From Bacteroidota bacterium (GTDB taxonomy: Bacteria; Bacteroidota; Bacteroidia; Chitinophagales; Chitinophagaceae), in NCBI GenBank assembly GCA_005882315.1, contig VBAR01000002.1, positions 186,001 to 250,000 on the forward strand: 64,000 nt of DNA. Direction: 5' to 3'. The translations under genes were made by a program, and so were the position numbers. The notes beneath the pieces were generated by a model. It saw nothing but the letters and a program-made list of their open reading frames with translations, did not search any database and was not told the DNA's origin. Positions 41,248 to 50,275 of this stretch are shown here, in pieces. Every line of letters starts with the position of its first letter. Positions within the stretch are counted from its first letter, which is position 1.

Positions 41248-42186
41248 TTAAGCGGTTATTGGTGAAAATTGACGGCTGAGTGGTGTGCCTTCTACCTGCC
41301 GGATAAATATTTCATTCAGGGAAGGAAGTATTTCATTAAATGATTCTATCACTAATCCTTTATGAATGAAATACTGCAGCACATCATTGTTCGAATACTC
41401 TTTATGCAGTTTAATAACCAGTTCATTTTCCGTTTGGTGCTTTACATCGAAAAGATGAATGGCCAGGTGCTCGGGCATCAGCTGGTTTTGGAAATTGATT
41501 TTAAATAAATGTTCTTTAAAATCCTGTTTTACCTGCTTTACAGTTCCGTCGAGTATTTTCTTTCCTTTATTCACCAGCACAATATGACTGCAGATTTCTT
41601 CTACTTGTTCCATCCGGTGTGTACTGAAGATAATGGTTGAGCCTTTTTGCGCCAGTTTATAAATTTCATCTTTAATAAGATTAGAATTTACCGGGTCAAG
41701 TCCACTAAACGGTTCATCGAGTATGATCAGTTTAGGTTCATGTAAAACGGTAGTTACAAACTGCAGCTTCTGGCTCATGCCTTTTGAAAGATCTTCAACT
41801 TTCTTATTCCACCAGCTTTGCATTTCAAATTTCAGGAACCACTCTTTTATTTTTTCAAATGCTTCTTTTTTACTCATTCCTTTTAGCTGGGCCAGGTACA
41901 TGGCCTGCTCACCAATCTTCATTTTTTTATAGAGCCCTCTTTCCTCAGGCATATAACCAATATGAATTACATCATTCACCGGGTCAAATTTTCTGCCATC
42001 AAAGGTTATCTGTCCTTCATCCGGATAAAAAATGCCAGTGATCATTCTTATCAATGTTGTTTTACCGGCTCCATTCGGGCCCAGCAATCCAAATATGCTT
42101 CCTTTCTCAATGGAAAGGCTGATATCGTCAACTGCTTTTTGTTCCTTAAAATACTTTTTAAGGTTCTTAATTTCAAGTATGGCCAT
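41248..42186 (-). CDS. ABC transporter ATP-binding protein (NatA-like)
   Basis: A 312-residue ATPase with Walker A 'GLLGPNGAGKTTLIRMITG', a short ABC signature 'VEDLSKGMSQKLQF', Walker B 'LIILDEPFSGLDPVN' and a switch His in 'STHRMEQVEEIC'. The C-terminal ~90 residues match the DUF4162-type tail seen in NatA homologues. The ATG at 42186 ('MAILEIKNLKKYF') is preferred to an upstream in-frame ATG. With the adjoining permease it forms a complete exporter, presumably a homodimer of each subunit. Confidence 0.9.
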   Translation of the reverse strand: MAILEIKNLKKYFKEQKAVDDISLSIEKGSIFGLLGPNGAGKTTLIRMITGIFYPDEGQITFDGRKFDPVNDVIHIGYMPEERGLYKKMKIGEQAMYLAQLKGMSKKEAFEKIKEWFLKFEMQSWWNKKVEDLSKGMSQKLQFVTTVLHEPKLIILDEPFSGLDPVNSNLIKDEIYKLAQKGSTIIFSTHRMEQVEEICSHIVLVNKGKKILDGTVKQVKQDFKEHLFKINFQNQLMPEHLAIHLFDVKHQTENELVIKLHKEYSNNDVLQYFIHKGLVIESFNEILPSLNEIFIRQVEGTPLSRQFSPITA

Positions 42187-42308
42187 AATCAAAAAATTGT
42201 TGCACAAAATTACCTGCGCAGCTTATACGGTTGGTTTTTTTTCGTGAAATGATTTTAGGCAGGTTGAATTGATTTTATTGGGCTTTGAAGTAACGACCAG
42301 TTTACGCC

Positions 42309-43880
42309 TTATACCGAAGAAACAAGGGTTGCAGCCATCATTGCACATCTTTCGCCATCCATTGCAGCACTTACAATGCCGCCTGCATAGCCAGCACCTT
42401 CCGCACAGGGGTATAAGTTTCTTAGTTGTGGATGTTGTAATGTCTCAGGGTTACGGGGAATACGGACAGGAGAGGAGGTTCTTGATTCAGTAGCAACAAT
42501 TATCGCATCGTTTGTAAAATAACCTTTCATTTTTTTTCCAAATTCTTTAAATGCCTGTTGCAGGCTGCTATGTATGAATGATGGCAATACATTTCTTAGA
42601 TCAGTTGATCTTACCCCCGGCAAATAAGAACAATCGGGTAATGATGCTGACAACTTGTTGTCGGTAAAATCAACCATTCGTTGAGCAGGTGCTACAAATC
42701 TGCCTCCACCAGCTTTGAAAGCCTTTTGCTCAACAGCTTGCTGAAATTTCATTAAAATCAAAGGAGATTGTTTTGATTTCAAATAAGTTTCAGCATCTTT
42801 TAACTCTACCTGCACTACCATTCCACTATTTGCATAAGGATTATTCCTTTTAGATGGGCTCCAGCCATTTACTACTAGTTCATCCGGGTTGGTGGCTGCA
42901 GGTGCTATAATGCCACCAGGACACATGCAAAAGGAAAAAACACCTCTTCCTCCAATTTGTTGTACAAGATTATAAGAAGCTGGTGGCAAAAAAGGGTCTC
43001 TTACGTCACAATGATATTGAGCCATATCAATAATTAATTGGGGATGTTCAATTCTTACTCCTAAAGCAAAAGGTTTTGGCTCTATCAATATATTTTTTTT
43101 GTTCAGCAATTGAAAAATATCTCTTGCCGAGTGGCCGGTGGCAAGTATAACAGCATTACCTTTTATTTTATCTCCATTAGCGGTTAATATTCCTGAAATC
43201 CTATCTTTTTCAAGAATGAAGTCAACCAGTTTTGTTTCAAAATAAATTTCGCCTCCATAATCTTTGATCTTTTCCCGCATGGCGGAAATGATAGATGGCA
43301 GCTTATTAGTACCTATATGCGGATGAGCTTCGTATAAAATTTTTTCTTCAGCGCCAAAATGGACAAAGAGGTTCAATATGCGATTAATGTCACCCCGTTT
43401 ACTGCTGCGGGTATATAGTTTGCCATCGCTGTAAGTGCCTGCGCCACCTTCACCAAAGCAGTAATTGCTTTCCGGGTTAATAACTCCTTCCTTATTTAAT
43501 ACAGCAAGATCCCGACGGCGGGATTTTACATCTTTGCCTCGTTCAATAATGATTGGCTTTATCCCCAGCTCGAGTAATTTTAATGCGGCAAATAATCCCG
43601 CCGGCCCGGCACCAATAATTAATATACGTTTTGTAGAATTTCTTACATCATTAAAGCCGAAGTCTATTCTTTCTCTTTCCTGGAAAGGTTCATTAATAAA
43701 AACGTTGAGTTGTAATAGTAGTTTTACCTGCCTGCTGCGTGCATCAATTGATTTCTTTAGAATTGTATAACCTGAAATAGAGTTAACAGGAAGCCCTGTT
43801 TCTTTTGAAACAGCAGATTTAATAAGACCATCATTCATTGCTTCTGATGGCGCAACCTTTAATTGTATTGTTTTTTGCAT
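42309..43880 (-). CDS. FAD-dependent dehydrogenase-like oxidoreductase
   Basis: A 523-residue flavoprotein. The N-terminal ~90 residues form a small domain ('QKTIQLKVAPSEAMNDGLIKSAVSKETGLPVNSISGYTILKKSIDARSRQVKLLLQLNVFI' region), then the Rossmann motif 'RILIIGAGPAGLFAALKLLELGIKPIIIERG', 'CFGEGGAGTYSDGKLYTR' and a late 'LYPCAEGAGYAGGIVSAAMDGERCA'. It belongs to the widespread 'uncharacterised FAD-dependent dehydrogenase' group near HI0933/GltD-like proteins; the substrate is unknown. The ATG at 43880 matches the family start. Codons upstream overlap the terminator of the preceding gene. Confidence 0.85.
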   Translation of the reverse strand: MQKTIQLKVAPSEAMNDGLIKSAVSKETGLPVNSISGYTILKKSIDARSRQVKLLLQLNVFINEPFQERERIDFGFNDVRNSTKRILIIGAGPAGLFAALKLLELGIKPIIIERGKDVKSRRRDLAVLNKEGVINPESNYCFGEGGAGTYSDGKLYTRSSKRGDINRILNLFVHFGAEEKILYEAHPHIGTNKLPSIISAMREKIKDYGGEIYFETKLVDFILEKDRISGILTANGDKIKGNAVILATGHSARDIFQLLNKKNILIEPKPFALGVRIEHPQLIIDMAQYHCDVRDPFLPPASYNLVQQIGGRGVFSFCMCPGGIIAPAATNPDELVVNGWSPSKRNNPYANSGMVVQVELKDAETYLKSKQSPLILMKFQQAVEQKAFKAGGGRFVAPAQRMVDFTDNKLSASLPDCSYLPGVRSTDLRNVLPSFIHSSLQQAFKEFGKKMKGYFTNDAIIVATESRTSSPVRIPRNPETLQHPQLRNLYPCAEGAGYAGGIVSAAMDGERCAMMAATLVSSV

Positions 43881-43920
43881 GAGCCAGGTATTTATCCTGA
43901 AATCACGGCAAAGATGAAAT

Positions 43921-43954
43921 AAAAAAGCCGGTTTACATATTAATGTAAACCGGC
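43921..43954 (-). terminator. Terminator of the PorT-like gene
   Basis: GCCGGTTTACAT pairs perfectly with ATGTAAACCGGC around a 4-nt loop; on the minus strand it ends in TTTTTT. Confidence 0.85.
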
Positions 43955-43973
43955 CAGTTAAATATTTTGACAA

Positions 43974-44591
43974 TTACTGGATCAAAAAACCCAGGGTTGC
44001 CTGTATTCCTTTATTGATATACTGGAATGTTGTTGAATTTTTGTTTGCATCGTTTATACCAGAGATATAACGGCATTGTAATACAATAAAATTACCAAAC
44101 CATTTTTCTGCTCCAAAAGTTATTGCCACACTGGTGGAGTTTACATTATCAGTAAAATTCTTTACATAGCCTCCGGCCTCTCTTTTGGCTTTAACAATAA
44201 AATCAAGTTGTGGCCCGCCTATCAGCTTTACACCATCGAAAAAGCTATATTTTAAAAGCATTGGAAATGAAAAATAATTCAGTTTGTAGAGAGCACTGGC
44301 GCCAATTCCAGTAGCAATAGTACCACCCATTGCTGAATACACGAACTCAAATTGGAGGTCGAATTTTTCGTTAAGAGGTATTTTTTCAAATCCGCCAAAT
44401 ACGAAGCCTGCTTTTCCCTCAGCATTTACATTTGCAGTTTCAATGCCTTCAAGCCGTAAGGTGCTAAAGTTTACGCCTGTCTTCAAACCAAAATGCCCCC
44501 ATCTTTTCTTGCCACTTTTGGTAGTGGTTTGTGCAGATACTATACCAGCAGATAATAAAGTAATTACAAGAAGTGTAAATAATTTTCTCAT
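43974..44591 (-). CDS. PorT-family outer-membrane beta-barrel protein
   Basis: A 205-residue protein with a signal peptide ('MRKLFTLLVITLLSAGIVSAQ') and an eight-strand barrel pattern: 'FGLKTGVNFSTLRLEG', 'GFVFGGFEKIPLNEKFDLQFEFVYSAMGG', 'YFSFPMLLKYSFFDGVKLIGGPQLDFIVKAKRE', 'WFGNFIVLQCRYISGIND'. This fits the outer_membrane beta-barrel (PorT-like) family of Bacteroidota. The individual role is unknown. It ends in a canonical aromatic-rich C-terminal strand. Confidence 0.82.
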   Translation of the reverse strand: MRKLFTLLVITLLSAGIVSAQTTTKSGKKRWGHFGLKTGVNFSTLRLEGIETANVNAEGKAGFVFGGFEKIPLNEKFDLQFEFVYSAMGGTIATGIGASALYKLNYFSFPMLLKYSFFDGVKLIGGPQLDFIVKAKREAGGYVKNFTDNVNSTSVAITFGAEKWFGNFIVLQCRYISGINDANKNSTTFQYINKGIQATLGFLIQ

Positions 44592-45027
44592 ATTAGTTAG
44601 TTATTGATTTCCCGAAAGTAAAGAATAACTCAAAAAATATCAAGAAAGTTTTTTGAGGCATATTTGAGGAAGAATGCCACCTTGGTATTTAAGGGAGTGC
44701 CCGGTTTGTAAAACAGCCATCTTTTATTGGAGAAACAGCATCTATTGACAGTTACAGATAGACAAAGCTATTTAGCATCTTATGGCAATTAATGATAAAT
44801 AAGGGACGAAAAGCCGGGATATTCATTACTAATTTCCTACGGGAAAAAATCAATACCCGAACTATATTTTTTTTATTCAAAAATCAATTGGGTAAAAATT
44901 TTTTTTATTCCAAAGAATGTAGATATTCGCCATCCTTTGATAAAAAAAATATTTTTATCAACACAAGTGAAAATTCACTAATTTCCATTTTACAATTATT
45001 AACCCGATATAAATTTCTTACTAACTG
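44592..45027. other. AT-rich intergenic region upstream of dnaA
   Basis: No supported gene. The right half is very AT-rich with poly-T tracts (44870-44905, 44940-44960). One DnaA-box-like 9-mer, TTATCAACA (44955-44963), is one base from TTATCCACA. This could be a DnaA-responsive promoter. A single box is too little to call an origin. Confidence 0.4.
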
Positions 45028-46461
45028 ATGGAGAAAACTGCTGAAAAAGTCTGGACCAGTTGTCTGAAGATTATTAAAGACATTGTTGAATGGCAGCATT
45101 ACAAAACATGGTTTGAGCCAATCAATCCTGTATCACTTAAGAACAATGTTCTCGTTATTCAAGTACCCAGCCAATTCTTTTTTGAATATCTCGAAGAGCA
45201 TTACGTAAATTTATTAGCCAAAACTTTAAAGAGGGAATTAGGTAAGACTGCAAGATTGGAATACCGTATCATGGTAGATAGTGGTAATGGAACAAGCAAA
45301 CCATTAACAGTAGATGTAACAGGTCAGGGATACAAAACTTATTCAAACAACGAAATGGATTTTCCATTAATTATAAATAATCCAGTTAAAAACCCGTTTG
45401 TAATTCCGGGGTTGAAAAAAATGCAAATAGATCCGCAATTAAATTCTTCATATACATTCGATGCATTTATTGAAGGCGATTGTAACCGTGTAGCAAGAAG
45501 AGCTGGTAAAACCGTTGCTGAGAAGCCCGGTGCTAATTCTTTTAACCCTTTAGTGATCTATGGTGGTGTAGGTTTAGGTAAAACACATCTTGCCCAGGCA
45601 ATCGGTAACGAAGTAAAAAGACTTCATCCTAATAAGGTAGTATTATATGTAAGTTCCGAGAAGTTCATCAACCAGTTCATGGATCATAGCCGCAATAATG
45701 CGATTAACGACTTTATTCATTTTTACCAGTTGATCGATGTTTTGATCATTGATGATGTTCAATTCTTCAATAAAGCTGAAAAAAGCCAGGATGCATTATT
45801 TGCAATATTTAACCATTTGCACCAGTCAGGCAAGCAATTGGTGCTTTCTTCTGACAAGCCACCCAAAGACCTTGAAGGAATGCAGGAACGCTTACTTAGC
45901 CGTTTCCGTTGGGGCTTAAGTGCTGATCTTGCTATACCTGATTATGATACCCGGATTGAGATACTTGAAAGGAAGATGAAGAATGATGGCCTGGAAATGC
46001 CGAAAGAAGTGGTGAAATACATTGCATATAATATAAGTAGTAATGTAAGAGAACTTGAAGGAGCATTAATTTCACTTTTAGCCCAATCTTCTTTGAACCG
46101 GAAAGAGATCGATTTGGATCTTGCTAAGAAAGTTTTACGCAATTTCGTTCGTTCATCCAGCAAAGAGATCACTATCGATACTATTCAGAAAATGGTTTGT
46201 GAATATTTTGATGTGCCTTATGATAAGTTATTGCACAAAACCCGCAAAAGAGAGATCGTTCAAGCCCGCCAGATAACGATGTATCTCGCCAAAGCATTTA
46301 CTAAAAACTCTTTAAAAACAATAGGTGAACATTTTGGTGGCCGTGACCATACTACTGTTATTCATTCCTGCCAGACAGTTAAGGATTTGATGGATACCGA
46401 TGGTGTATTCCGCGAAAATGTACTGGAGCTTCAGCAGAAAGTACAACTGGCAGCTATGTAA
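45028..46461 (+). CDS. dnaA: Chromosomal replication initiator DnaA
   Basis: A 477-residue AAA+ protein. The domain I start is 'EKVWTSCLKIIKDIVEWQHYKTWFEPI'. After a linker comes 'GGVGLGKTHLAQAIGNEV' (Walker A, about 183), 'VLIIDDVQFF' (Walker B), 'LSSDKPPKDLEGMQERLLSRFRWGL' (sensor and box VII region) and the domain IV DNA-binding signature 'GRDHTTVIHSC'. It melts oriC and binds 9-mer boxes. Length is typical. A single promoter-proximal DnaA-like box suggests autoregulation. Confidence 0.96.
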   Translation: MEKTAEKVWTSCLKIIKDIVEWQHYKTWFEPINPVSLKNNVLVIQVPSQFFFEYLEEHYVNLLAKTLKRELGKTARLEYRIMVDSGNGTSKPLTVDVTGQGYKTYSNNEMDFPLIINNPVKNPFVIPGLKKMQIDPQLNSSYTFDAFIEGDCNRVARRAGKTVAEKPGANSFNPLVIYGGVGLGKTHLAQAIGNEVKRLHPNKVVLYVSSEKFINQFMDHSRNNAINDFIHFYQLIDVLIIDDVQFFNKAEKSQDALFAIFNHLHQSGKQLVLSSDKPPKDLEGMQERLLSRFRWGLSADLAIPDYDTRIEILERKMKNDGLEMPKEVVKYIAYNISSNVRELEGALISLLAQSSLNRKEIDLDLAKKVLRNFVRSSSKEITIDTIQKMVCEYFDVPYDKLLHKTRKREIVQARQITMYLAKAFTKNSLKTIGEHFGGRDHTTVIHSCQTVKDLMDTDGVFRENVLELQQKVQLAAM

Positions 46462-46479
46462 CTTGTTTATAAGAAAAAA

Positions 46480-46515
46480 GAAAGTCCCAAATTCTCTCAA
46501 GAGTTTGGGACTTTT
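46480..46515 (+). terminator. Terminator of dnaA
   Basis: AAAGTCCCAAA (46481-46491) pairs with TTTGGGACTTT (46504-46514), with CTC/GAG extension in the loop and T-rich DNA after it. Confidence 0.8.
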
Positions 46516-46584
46516 CTTTTGGCAGCTTAAAGGTTTCAGGCTATTTTTGCCACCCCTTGAAAAACAGTTCAGGGGGAAAGGGCT

Positions 46585-46658
46585 CGGGAGGTAGTTCAGC
46601 CCGGTAGAATACGTGGTTTGGGACCACGGGGTCGCAGGTTCGAATCCTGTCCTCCCGA
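46585..46658 (+). tRNA. tRNA-Pro (anticodon TGG)
   Basis: Acceptor CGGGAGG/CCTCCCG, D-arm with AGCCCGGTAGA, anticodon stem CGTGG/CCACG around loop TTTGGGA (anticodon TGG), T-arm GCAGGTTCGAATCCTGT, discriminator A. CCA is not encoded. Confidence 0.95.
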
Positions 46659-46781
46659 CATAAAAAATGATGAAACTCTTATCTGATAAGGGTTTTGTCA
46701 TTTTAGCTTAAAATGTGTAGCAGAAAGTGTAGTTATTTTTGTGACACAACTGTTTAAAAAATGATTTTCGGCTTATTCCCT

Positions 46782-46870
46782 GGTGAGGTGGATGAGTGGC
46801 TGAAATCAGTAGTTTGCTAAACTGCCGTACGGGTTAAACTGTACCGCGGGTTCGAATCCCGCCCTCACCG
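46782..46870 (+). tRNA. tRNA-Ser (anticodon GCT)
   Basis: Acceptor GGTGAGG/CCTCACC, D-arm TGGATGAGTGGCTGAAA, anticodon loop TTGCTAA (anticodon GCT), a long variable arm (GTACGGGTTAAACTGTAC) typical of class II tRNAs, T-arm GCGGGTTCGAATCCCGC, discriminator G. Confidence 0.95.
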
Positions 46871-46871
46871 C

Positions 46872-46904
46872 AAAGCCCTGTTCAGACGGGGCTTTTGATT
46901 TTTA
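46872..46904 (+). terminator. Terminator after tRNA-Ser
   Basis: AAAGCCCTGT (46872-46881) pairs with ACGGGGCTTT (46886-46895) with one G-U pair and a TCAG loop. TGATTTTT follows. Confidence 0.75.
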
Positions 46905-46935
46905 TTTGAAATTGAAATGTAGTGGAGTAATAAGA

Positions 46936-47907
46936 TCAGAGTTGACTTATTCCGGCATTCTTTGCTACTTCAGATTTGCCACGATAAATTTTTCTTACGT
47001 TGTAGGTTTTTTTATTCTGTGCTTCAAAATAAGTCCGCATATTAATATCGGCAACAATACCAATAGTTATAAACTGAATGCCACCTAATAATAAAATGAG
47101 CCCTAAGATCAATAATGGTTTACCGCCAATTTCCTGGCCTGCCATTTTTAACCCAAGAAGATAAAGATTGATAAGAATTCCGAGACCGAGACTTATAAAG
47201 CCAATACCACCGAACAGGTGCATTGGTTTTTGCATATAACGGCGCATAAAAATCATTAAGATAAGATCACTCATAACCCGGAATGTACGGTTGATGCCAT
47301 ATTTACTTTTCCCAAACTGACGAGGATGATGCTTAACATCTACTTGTGTTATTCTTGCTCCTTGCATTTTGGCAAGTACTGGAATAAAGCGGTGCAATTC
47401 GCCATATAACCCTAACTCTTCTGCGATTTCACGTTTGAAAACTTTGAGAGTGCACCCATAATCTTTTATATAAACGCCAGTCATTCTGCGTATCATAGCA
47501 TTTGCAATTCTGCTTGGAATTTTGCGCAATAAAAAACCATCTTTCCTGTCTTTTCTATTACCTGCAACAACATCCCAATCTTCTTTTTTAAGAAGTTCCA
47601 GCATCGCTGGAATATCTGACGGGTCATTTTGGAGATCACCATCCAGCAATGCCACATATTTACCACGACTGTAATCGATGCCCGCGGTCATAGCGGTACT
47701 TTGACCATAATTCTTTCTCAGTTCCACCAGCACTGTTCTTTCATCTGCATATTCAAGCACCTGCTGGCGGGTATTATCATCCGAACCGTCATCTACAATT
47801 AATATTTCATAATCGAGATGAGATAAAGCATGACAAACTGATTCAAGCAACAGCCTGATATTCTGTTCTTCATTTTTTACTGTAATAACAACTGATAATT
47901 CCGGCAT
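46936..47907 (-). CDS. Glycosyltransferase family 2, polyprenyl-phosphate type
   Basis: A 323-residue inner-membrane-associated GT-A enzyme. 'PELSVVITVKNEEQNIRLLLESV' and 'ILIVDDGSDDNT' open it; 'YVALLDGDLQNDPSDIPAML' gives the DxD. Two C-terminal helices ('LFGGIGFISLGLGILINLYLLGL', 'LLILGLILLLGGIQFITIGIVADI') anchor it, as in DPM1/GtrB/ArnC-type transferases that load a sugar onto undecaprenyl phosphate. The sugar is unknown. It lies 49 bp after hom on the same strand, so it may be read through from the SAM-riboswitch transcript. Confidence 0.88.
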   Translation of the reverse strand: MPELSVVITVKNEEQNIRLLLESVCHALSHLDYEILIVDDGSDDNTRQQVLEYADERTVLVELRKNYGQSTAMTAGIDYSRGKYVALLDGDLQNDPSDIPAMLELLKKEDWDVVAGNRKDRKDGFLLRKIPSRIANAMIRRMTGVYIKDYGCTLKVFKREIAEELGLYGELHRFIPVLAKMQGARITQVDVKHHPRQFGKSKYGINRTFRVMSDLILMIFMRRYMQKPMHLFGGIGFISLGLGILINLYLLGLKMAGQEIGGKPLLILGLILLLGGIQFITIGIVADINMRTYFEAQNKKTYNVRKIYRGKSEVAKNAGISQL

Positions 47908-47956
47908 TCTTTTATTGGTTATTGTAAAGATAAATTAATCAGCCGGAGTAGTGATA

Positions 47957-49216
47957 TCAAAGAAAGACACCAGCCAGTTCAAGACTTTTCTTTTTTAATC
48001 TCCTGGTTTCAGCATCTTCTACTATTGCGTCAGGCATCAGGATGAGTGAAGTGCTATTTTCCTTCCACCAGTTTGTATTTTTTAATTCTGCAAAGGGTAA
48101 TATGCCAACAATGTATTTTCTTTTTTCATGAGCATGCCATTCCTCAAACCATTCAAATTTTTCTTTGGGAATATTATTGATATCATCAAAACTGATATAA
48201 ACTCTTACATGAAAGTCATTGCTGAGTTCATGTGGTTTTTGATAATACAGCTTTTTATATTCGTAATGATAATCGTAAGTGAGTGCCGAAATATCACTCA
48301 ATACAGCCGAAGCAGTAGGGAAGGAGCCGGCGCCTTTTCCATATAAAAATTGTTGATCAGAAAATCCGCTTTCAATCACTACACCATTGTATTCGTTTTT
48401 CACAAAAACAAAATGATCATCCTGTTTTACAAATTGCGGTAATACAAATGCCGCAACTTTACCATCTTTTAGTTTTTTTGCCTGGGCAATCAGTTTTATT
48501 TCATAGCCCTTTTGTAAAGCCACTTGTGCATCACCTGCATTAATGTTTTGAATGCCGGTAAATACAATGTTTTCTGGTTTCTCCACAATACCATACCCGT
48601 GATTCAAAAGAATCACCCATTTGTTCAATGCATCATACCCTTCTACATCAAGACTTGGGTCAGACTCTGCAAAACCTAACTGTTGGGCAAGTATCAAAGC
48701 CTGTTGGAACTCAAGTTTATCCTCAAACATTTTTGTGAGAATAAAATTGGTACTGCCATTTACAATAGCTCTTAGGCCATGCAGGAGGTCATTGTCAAAA
48801 TATTCTTCGAGGTTACGGATAACAGGGATGGATGCACAGGCCGATGCTTCGTATAAAACAGCGAGACCTGTTTCTTTTTGTAATTGTAAGAGTTCTTTAA
48901 AATGCTCAGCGATCATTTTTTTGCTGGAGCTTACCACTTCTTTACCGTTTCTTAATGCAGTAGAAACAATTTCAAATGCAGCTTCACTTTCATTGATCAC
49001 CTCAACGATCACATTTATTTCAGGGTCGTTTAATAAAACGTCCTTATCAGTTGTAAACAATTCATCAGGTGCATTTCTTTTTTTACCCGGATGTTTAATA
49101 CAGACTTTTTTGATTGTTGCTTTCAATGAAGGCGTTTGGTGAAGTATTTTATACAATCCTTCGCCTACAACACCAAATCCAAATAAACCGATCGTCAATT
49201 GCCTGTGAGTACTCAT
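47957..49216 (-). CDS. hom: Homoserine dehydrogenase
   Basis: A 419-residue NAD(P)-dependent enzyme that reduces aspartate semialdehyde to homoserine for threonine and methionine. The N-terminal Rossmann part has 'LTIGLFGFGVVGEGLYKIL'. The catalytic block is 'LYEASACASIPVIRNLEEYFDNDLLHGLRAIVNGSTNFILTKMFE', and 'LGFAESDPSLDVEGYDALNK' carries the conserved Asp and Lys. There is no fused aspartokinase domain; the C-terminal ~100 residues diverge from a standard ACT domain. A SAM-I riboswitch and terminator lie in the leader, so expression should fall when S-adenosylmethionine is plentiful. Confidence 0.92.
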   Translation of the reverse strand: MSTHRQLTIGLFGFGVVGEGLYKILHQTPSLKATIKKVCIKHPGKKRNAPDELFTTDKDVLLNDPEINVIVEVINESEAAFEIVSTALRNGKEVVSSSKKMIAEHFKELLQLQKETGLAVLYEASACASIPVIRNLEEYFDNDLLHGLRAIVNGSTNFILTKMFEDKLEFQQALILAQQLGFAESDPSLDVEGYDALNKWVILLNHGYGIVEKPENIVFTGIQNINAGDAQVALQKGYEIKLIAQAKKLKDGKVAAFVLPQFVKQDDHFVFVKNEYNGVVIESGFSDQQFLYGKGAGSFPTASAVLSDISALTYDYHYEYKKLYYQKPHELSNDFHVRVYISFDDINNIPKEKFEWFEEWHAHEKRKYIVGILPFAELKNTNWWKENSTSLILMPDAIVEDAETRRLKKKSLELAGVFL

Positions 49217-49293
49217 TGCTTCCGTTTTAATGTAAAATTATTTTCTTGTTTTTTTAGTTTTTGCAGTATAACATACACTTAACAGGAAAGAAT

Positions 49294-49323
49294 AAAAAAA
49301 GCCCGCCGGTAAATCAGGCGAGC
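49294..49323 (-). terminator. Riboswitch-linked intrinsic terminator in the hom leader
   Basis: On the minus strand GCTCGCC (49323-49317) pairs with GGCGGGC (49307-49301) and is followed by a run of seven T. It lies between the SAM-I aptamer and the hom start codon, where an expression platform is expected. Confidence 0.8.
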
Positions 49324-49362
49324 TTTTCATTATGATAATAAATTTTATTTAAGCTATCGGCT

Positions 49363-49492
49363 GACTTATCTGACCCTGACATTCTTCACCAGGGATGGAA
49401 TTGGCACCTTTCCTTCGCTTCGCTCAGAGCAAATAGGAGGTAGGTTGTCAAGGCTTCATTGGGCCATTACCCTCAGCCTTTCTTGATAAGAT
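49363..49492 (-). promoter_or_regulatory. SAM-I (S-box) riboswitch
   Basis: Read on the minus strand, the aptamer starts CTTATC (49490-49485) and closes with GATAAG (49370-49365) as P1. Conserved cores follow in order: AAGAAAGGCTGAGGG, TGGCCCAATGAAGCC (P2 and kink-turn side), GACAACC, then GGTGCCAATTCC near P3/P4. This matches the S-box consensus, which binds S-adenosylmethionine and shuts off methionine-pathway genes. Its target is the homoserine dehydrogenase gene 147 bp downstream, with a terminator hairpin between. Confidence 0.92.
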
Positions 49493-49509
49493 GTGTGTAA
49501 GAACTGAGG

Positions 49510-49540
49510 CAAAGATAAGGGTTGATAATTGGCTATTCAA
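49510..49540 (-). promoter_or_regulatory. Promoter of the SAM riboswitch / hom transcript
   Basis: On the minus strand TTG (49540-49538), a 20-nt spacer and TATCTTTG (49517-49510): an excellent Bacteroidota -33/-7 match. It is placed about 20 nt ahead of the aptamer P1. Confidence 0.78.
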
Positions 49541-49587
49541 GCCATTCAGGAAGTTTTTATACTAACAGTTATTTGTTTTCTAAAATC

Positions 49588-49615
49588 GAAAGGGCTGAAC
49601 CAGCTCAGCCCTTTC
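49588..49615 (-). terminator. Terminator of the exported hypothetical gene
   Basis: GAAAGGGCTGA pairs perfectly with TCAGCCCTTTC around a 6-nt loop, 54 bp after the stop of the gene at 49670-50275. Confidence 0.75.
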
Positions 49616-49669
49616 TTAAGTCCAACATCCTTATGAGAAACCAATATATAGAGTGTTACTGTTACTTAC

Positions 49670-50275
49670 TTATTGATTAGATGCGGTTGATTTATCTATT
49701 TTAACTCCTGTATACATCCAGGCCTTAGGTTGTTCTTCTTTTACTACAGGCTTTGTTTTAGTTTTAGAATTCGTTTTTGCGGTCACTGGAGCTGCTTCTT
49801 CTACTGGTGCCGGAGGCGGTAAGAAAACACTGGCAGGATCAGCTTCATTGAATTTCTTTCCGATGCTAATGCTTAATGTGTTTGTTTCATGATCATAGAT
49901 CGCAGTTCCTTCAGGTACCTGCTTTCCGTCTTCTGCCGTTTGAGGCGGAATTCTGTAAGTCGCCGGAGATCTTTTCAGCATTGCTTTAATTTTTCCCTGG
50001 GGCAAACCTGTTATCCATACAATACCTTTATTCGTTTCATCAATACTAACAGATACTGATTTGGCATCCATATTTGCAGAAGATTCATATTGTCCTATTA
50101 CCGGAAAAACCTGGTCAATTGTTGGGGCTGGTTTTGACACCACTAATTTGCCTTCATACTTTGCATGAATAGAGTCAACGGTCGGGTTTTTTTTAGGATC
50201 CCACGTTTCCTGGGCATTCACTGAGGCAGAAATGGAAATACCTATAGCTGCCATTGTCAAAATGGTAATTTTCAT
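49670..50275 (-). CDS. Exported hypothetical protein
   Basis: A 201-residue protein with a signal peptide ('MKITILTMAAIGISISASVNAQ'). The mature part has a beta-rich central domain ('KSVSVSIDETNKGIVWITGLPQGKIKAMLKRSPATYRIPPQ', 'GTAIYDHETNTLSISIGKKFNEADPASVFL') and a Pro/Ala/Lys-rich low-complexity tail ('PPPAPVEEAAPVTAKTNSKTKTKPVVKEEQ') before a short C-terminal strand. I know no family for it. It is monocistronic with its own terminator. Confidence 0.72.
   Translation of the reverse strand: MKITILTMAAIGISISASVNAQETWDPKKNPTVDSIHAKYEGKLVVSKPAPTIDQVFPVIGQYESSANMDAKSVSVSIDETNKGIVWITGLPQGKIKAMLKRSPATYRIPPQTAEDGKQVPEGTAIYDHETNTLSISIGKKFNEADPASVFLPPPAPVEEAAPVTAKTNSKTKTKPVVKEEQPKAWMYTGVKIDKSTASNQ

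Noticed and set aside
44592-45027. Replication origin next to dnaA
   Set aside because: Only one imperfect DnaA box is seen; many Bacteroidota do not have oriC beside dnaA.
44792-45028. A 78-codon frame upstream of dnaA
   Set aside because: AT-rich, low complexity, no family likeness, and it ends exactly in the dnaA start region; probably the dnaA regulatory region.
46312-46701. A minus-strand reading frame with 'VGRTGFEPATPWSQTTYSTGLN'
   Set aside because: It is the antisense of tRNA-Pro and the dnaA end; this peptide string is a well-known annotation artefact.
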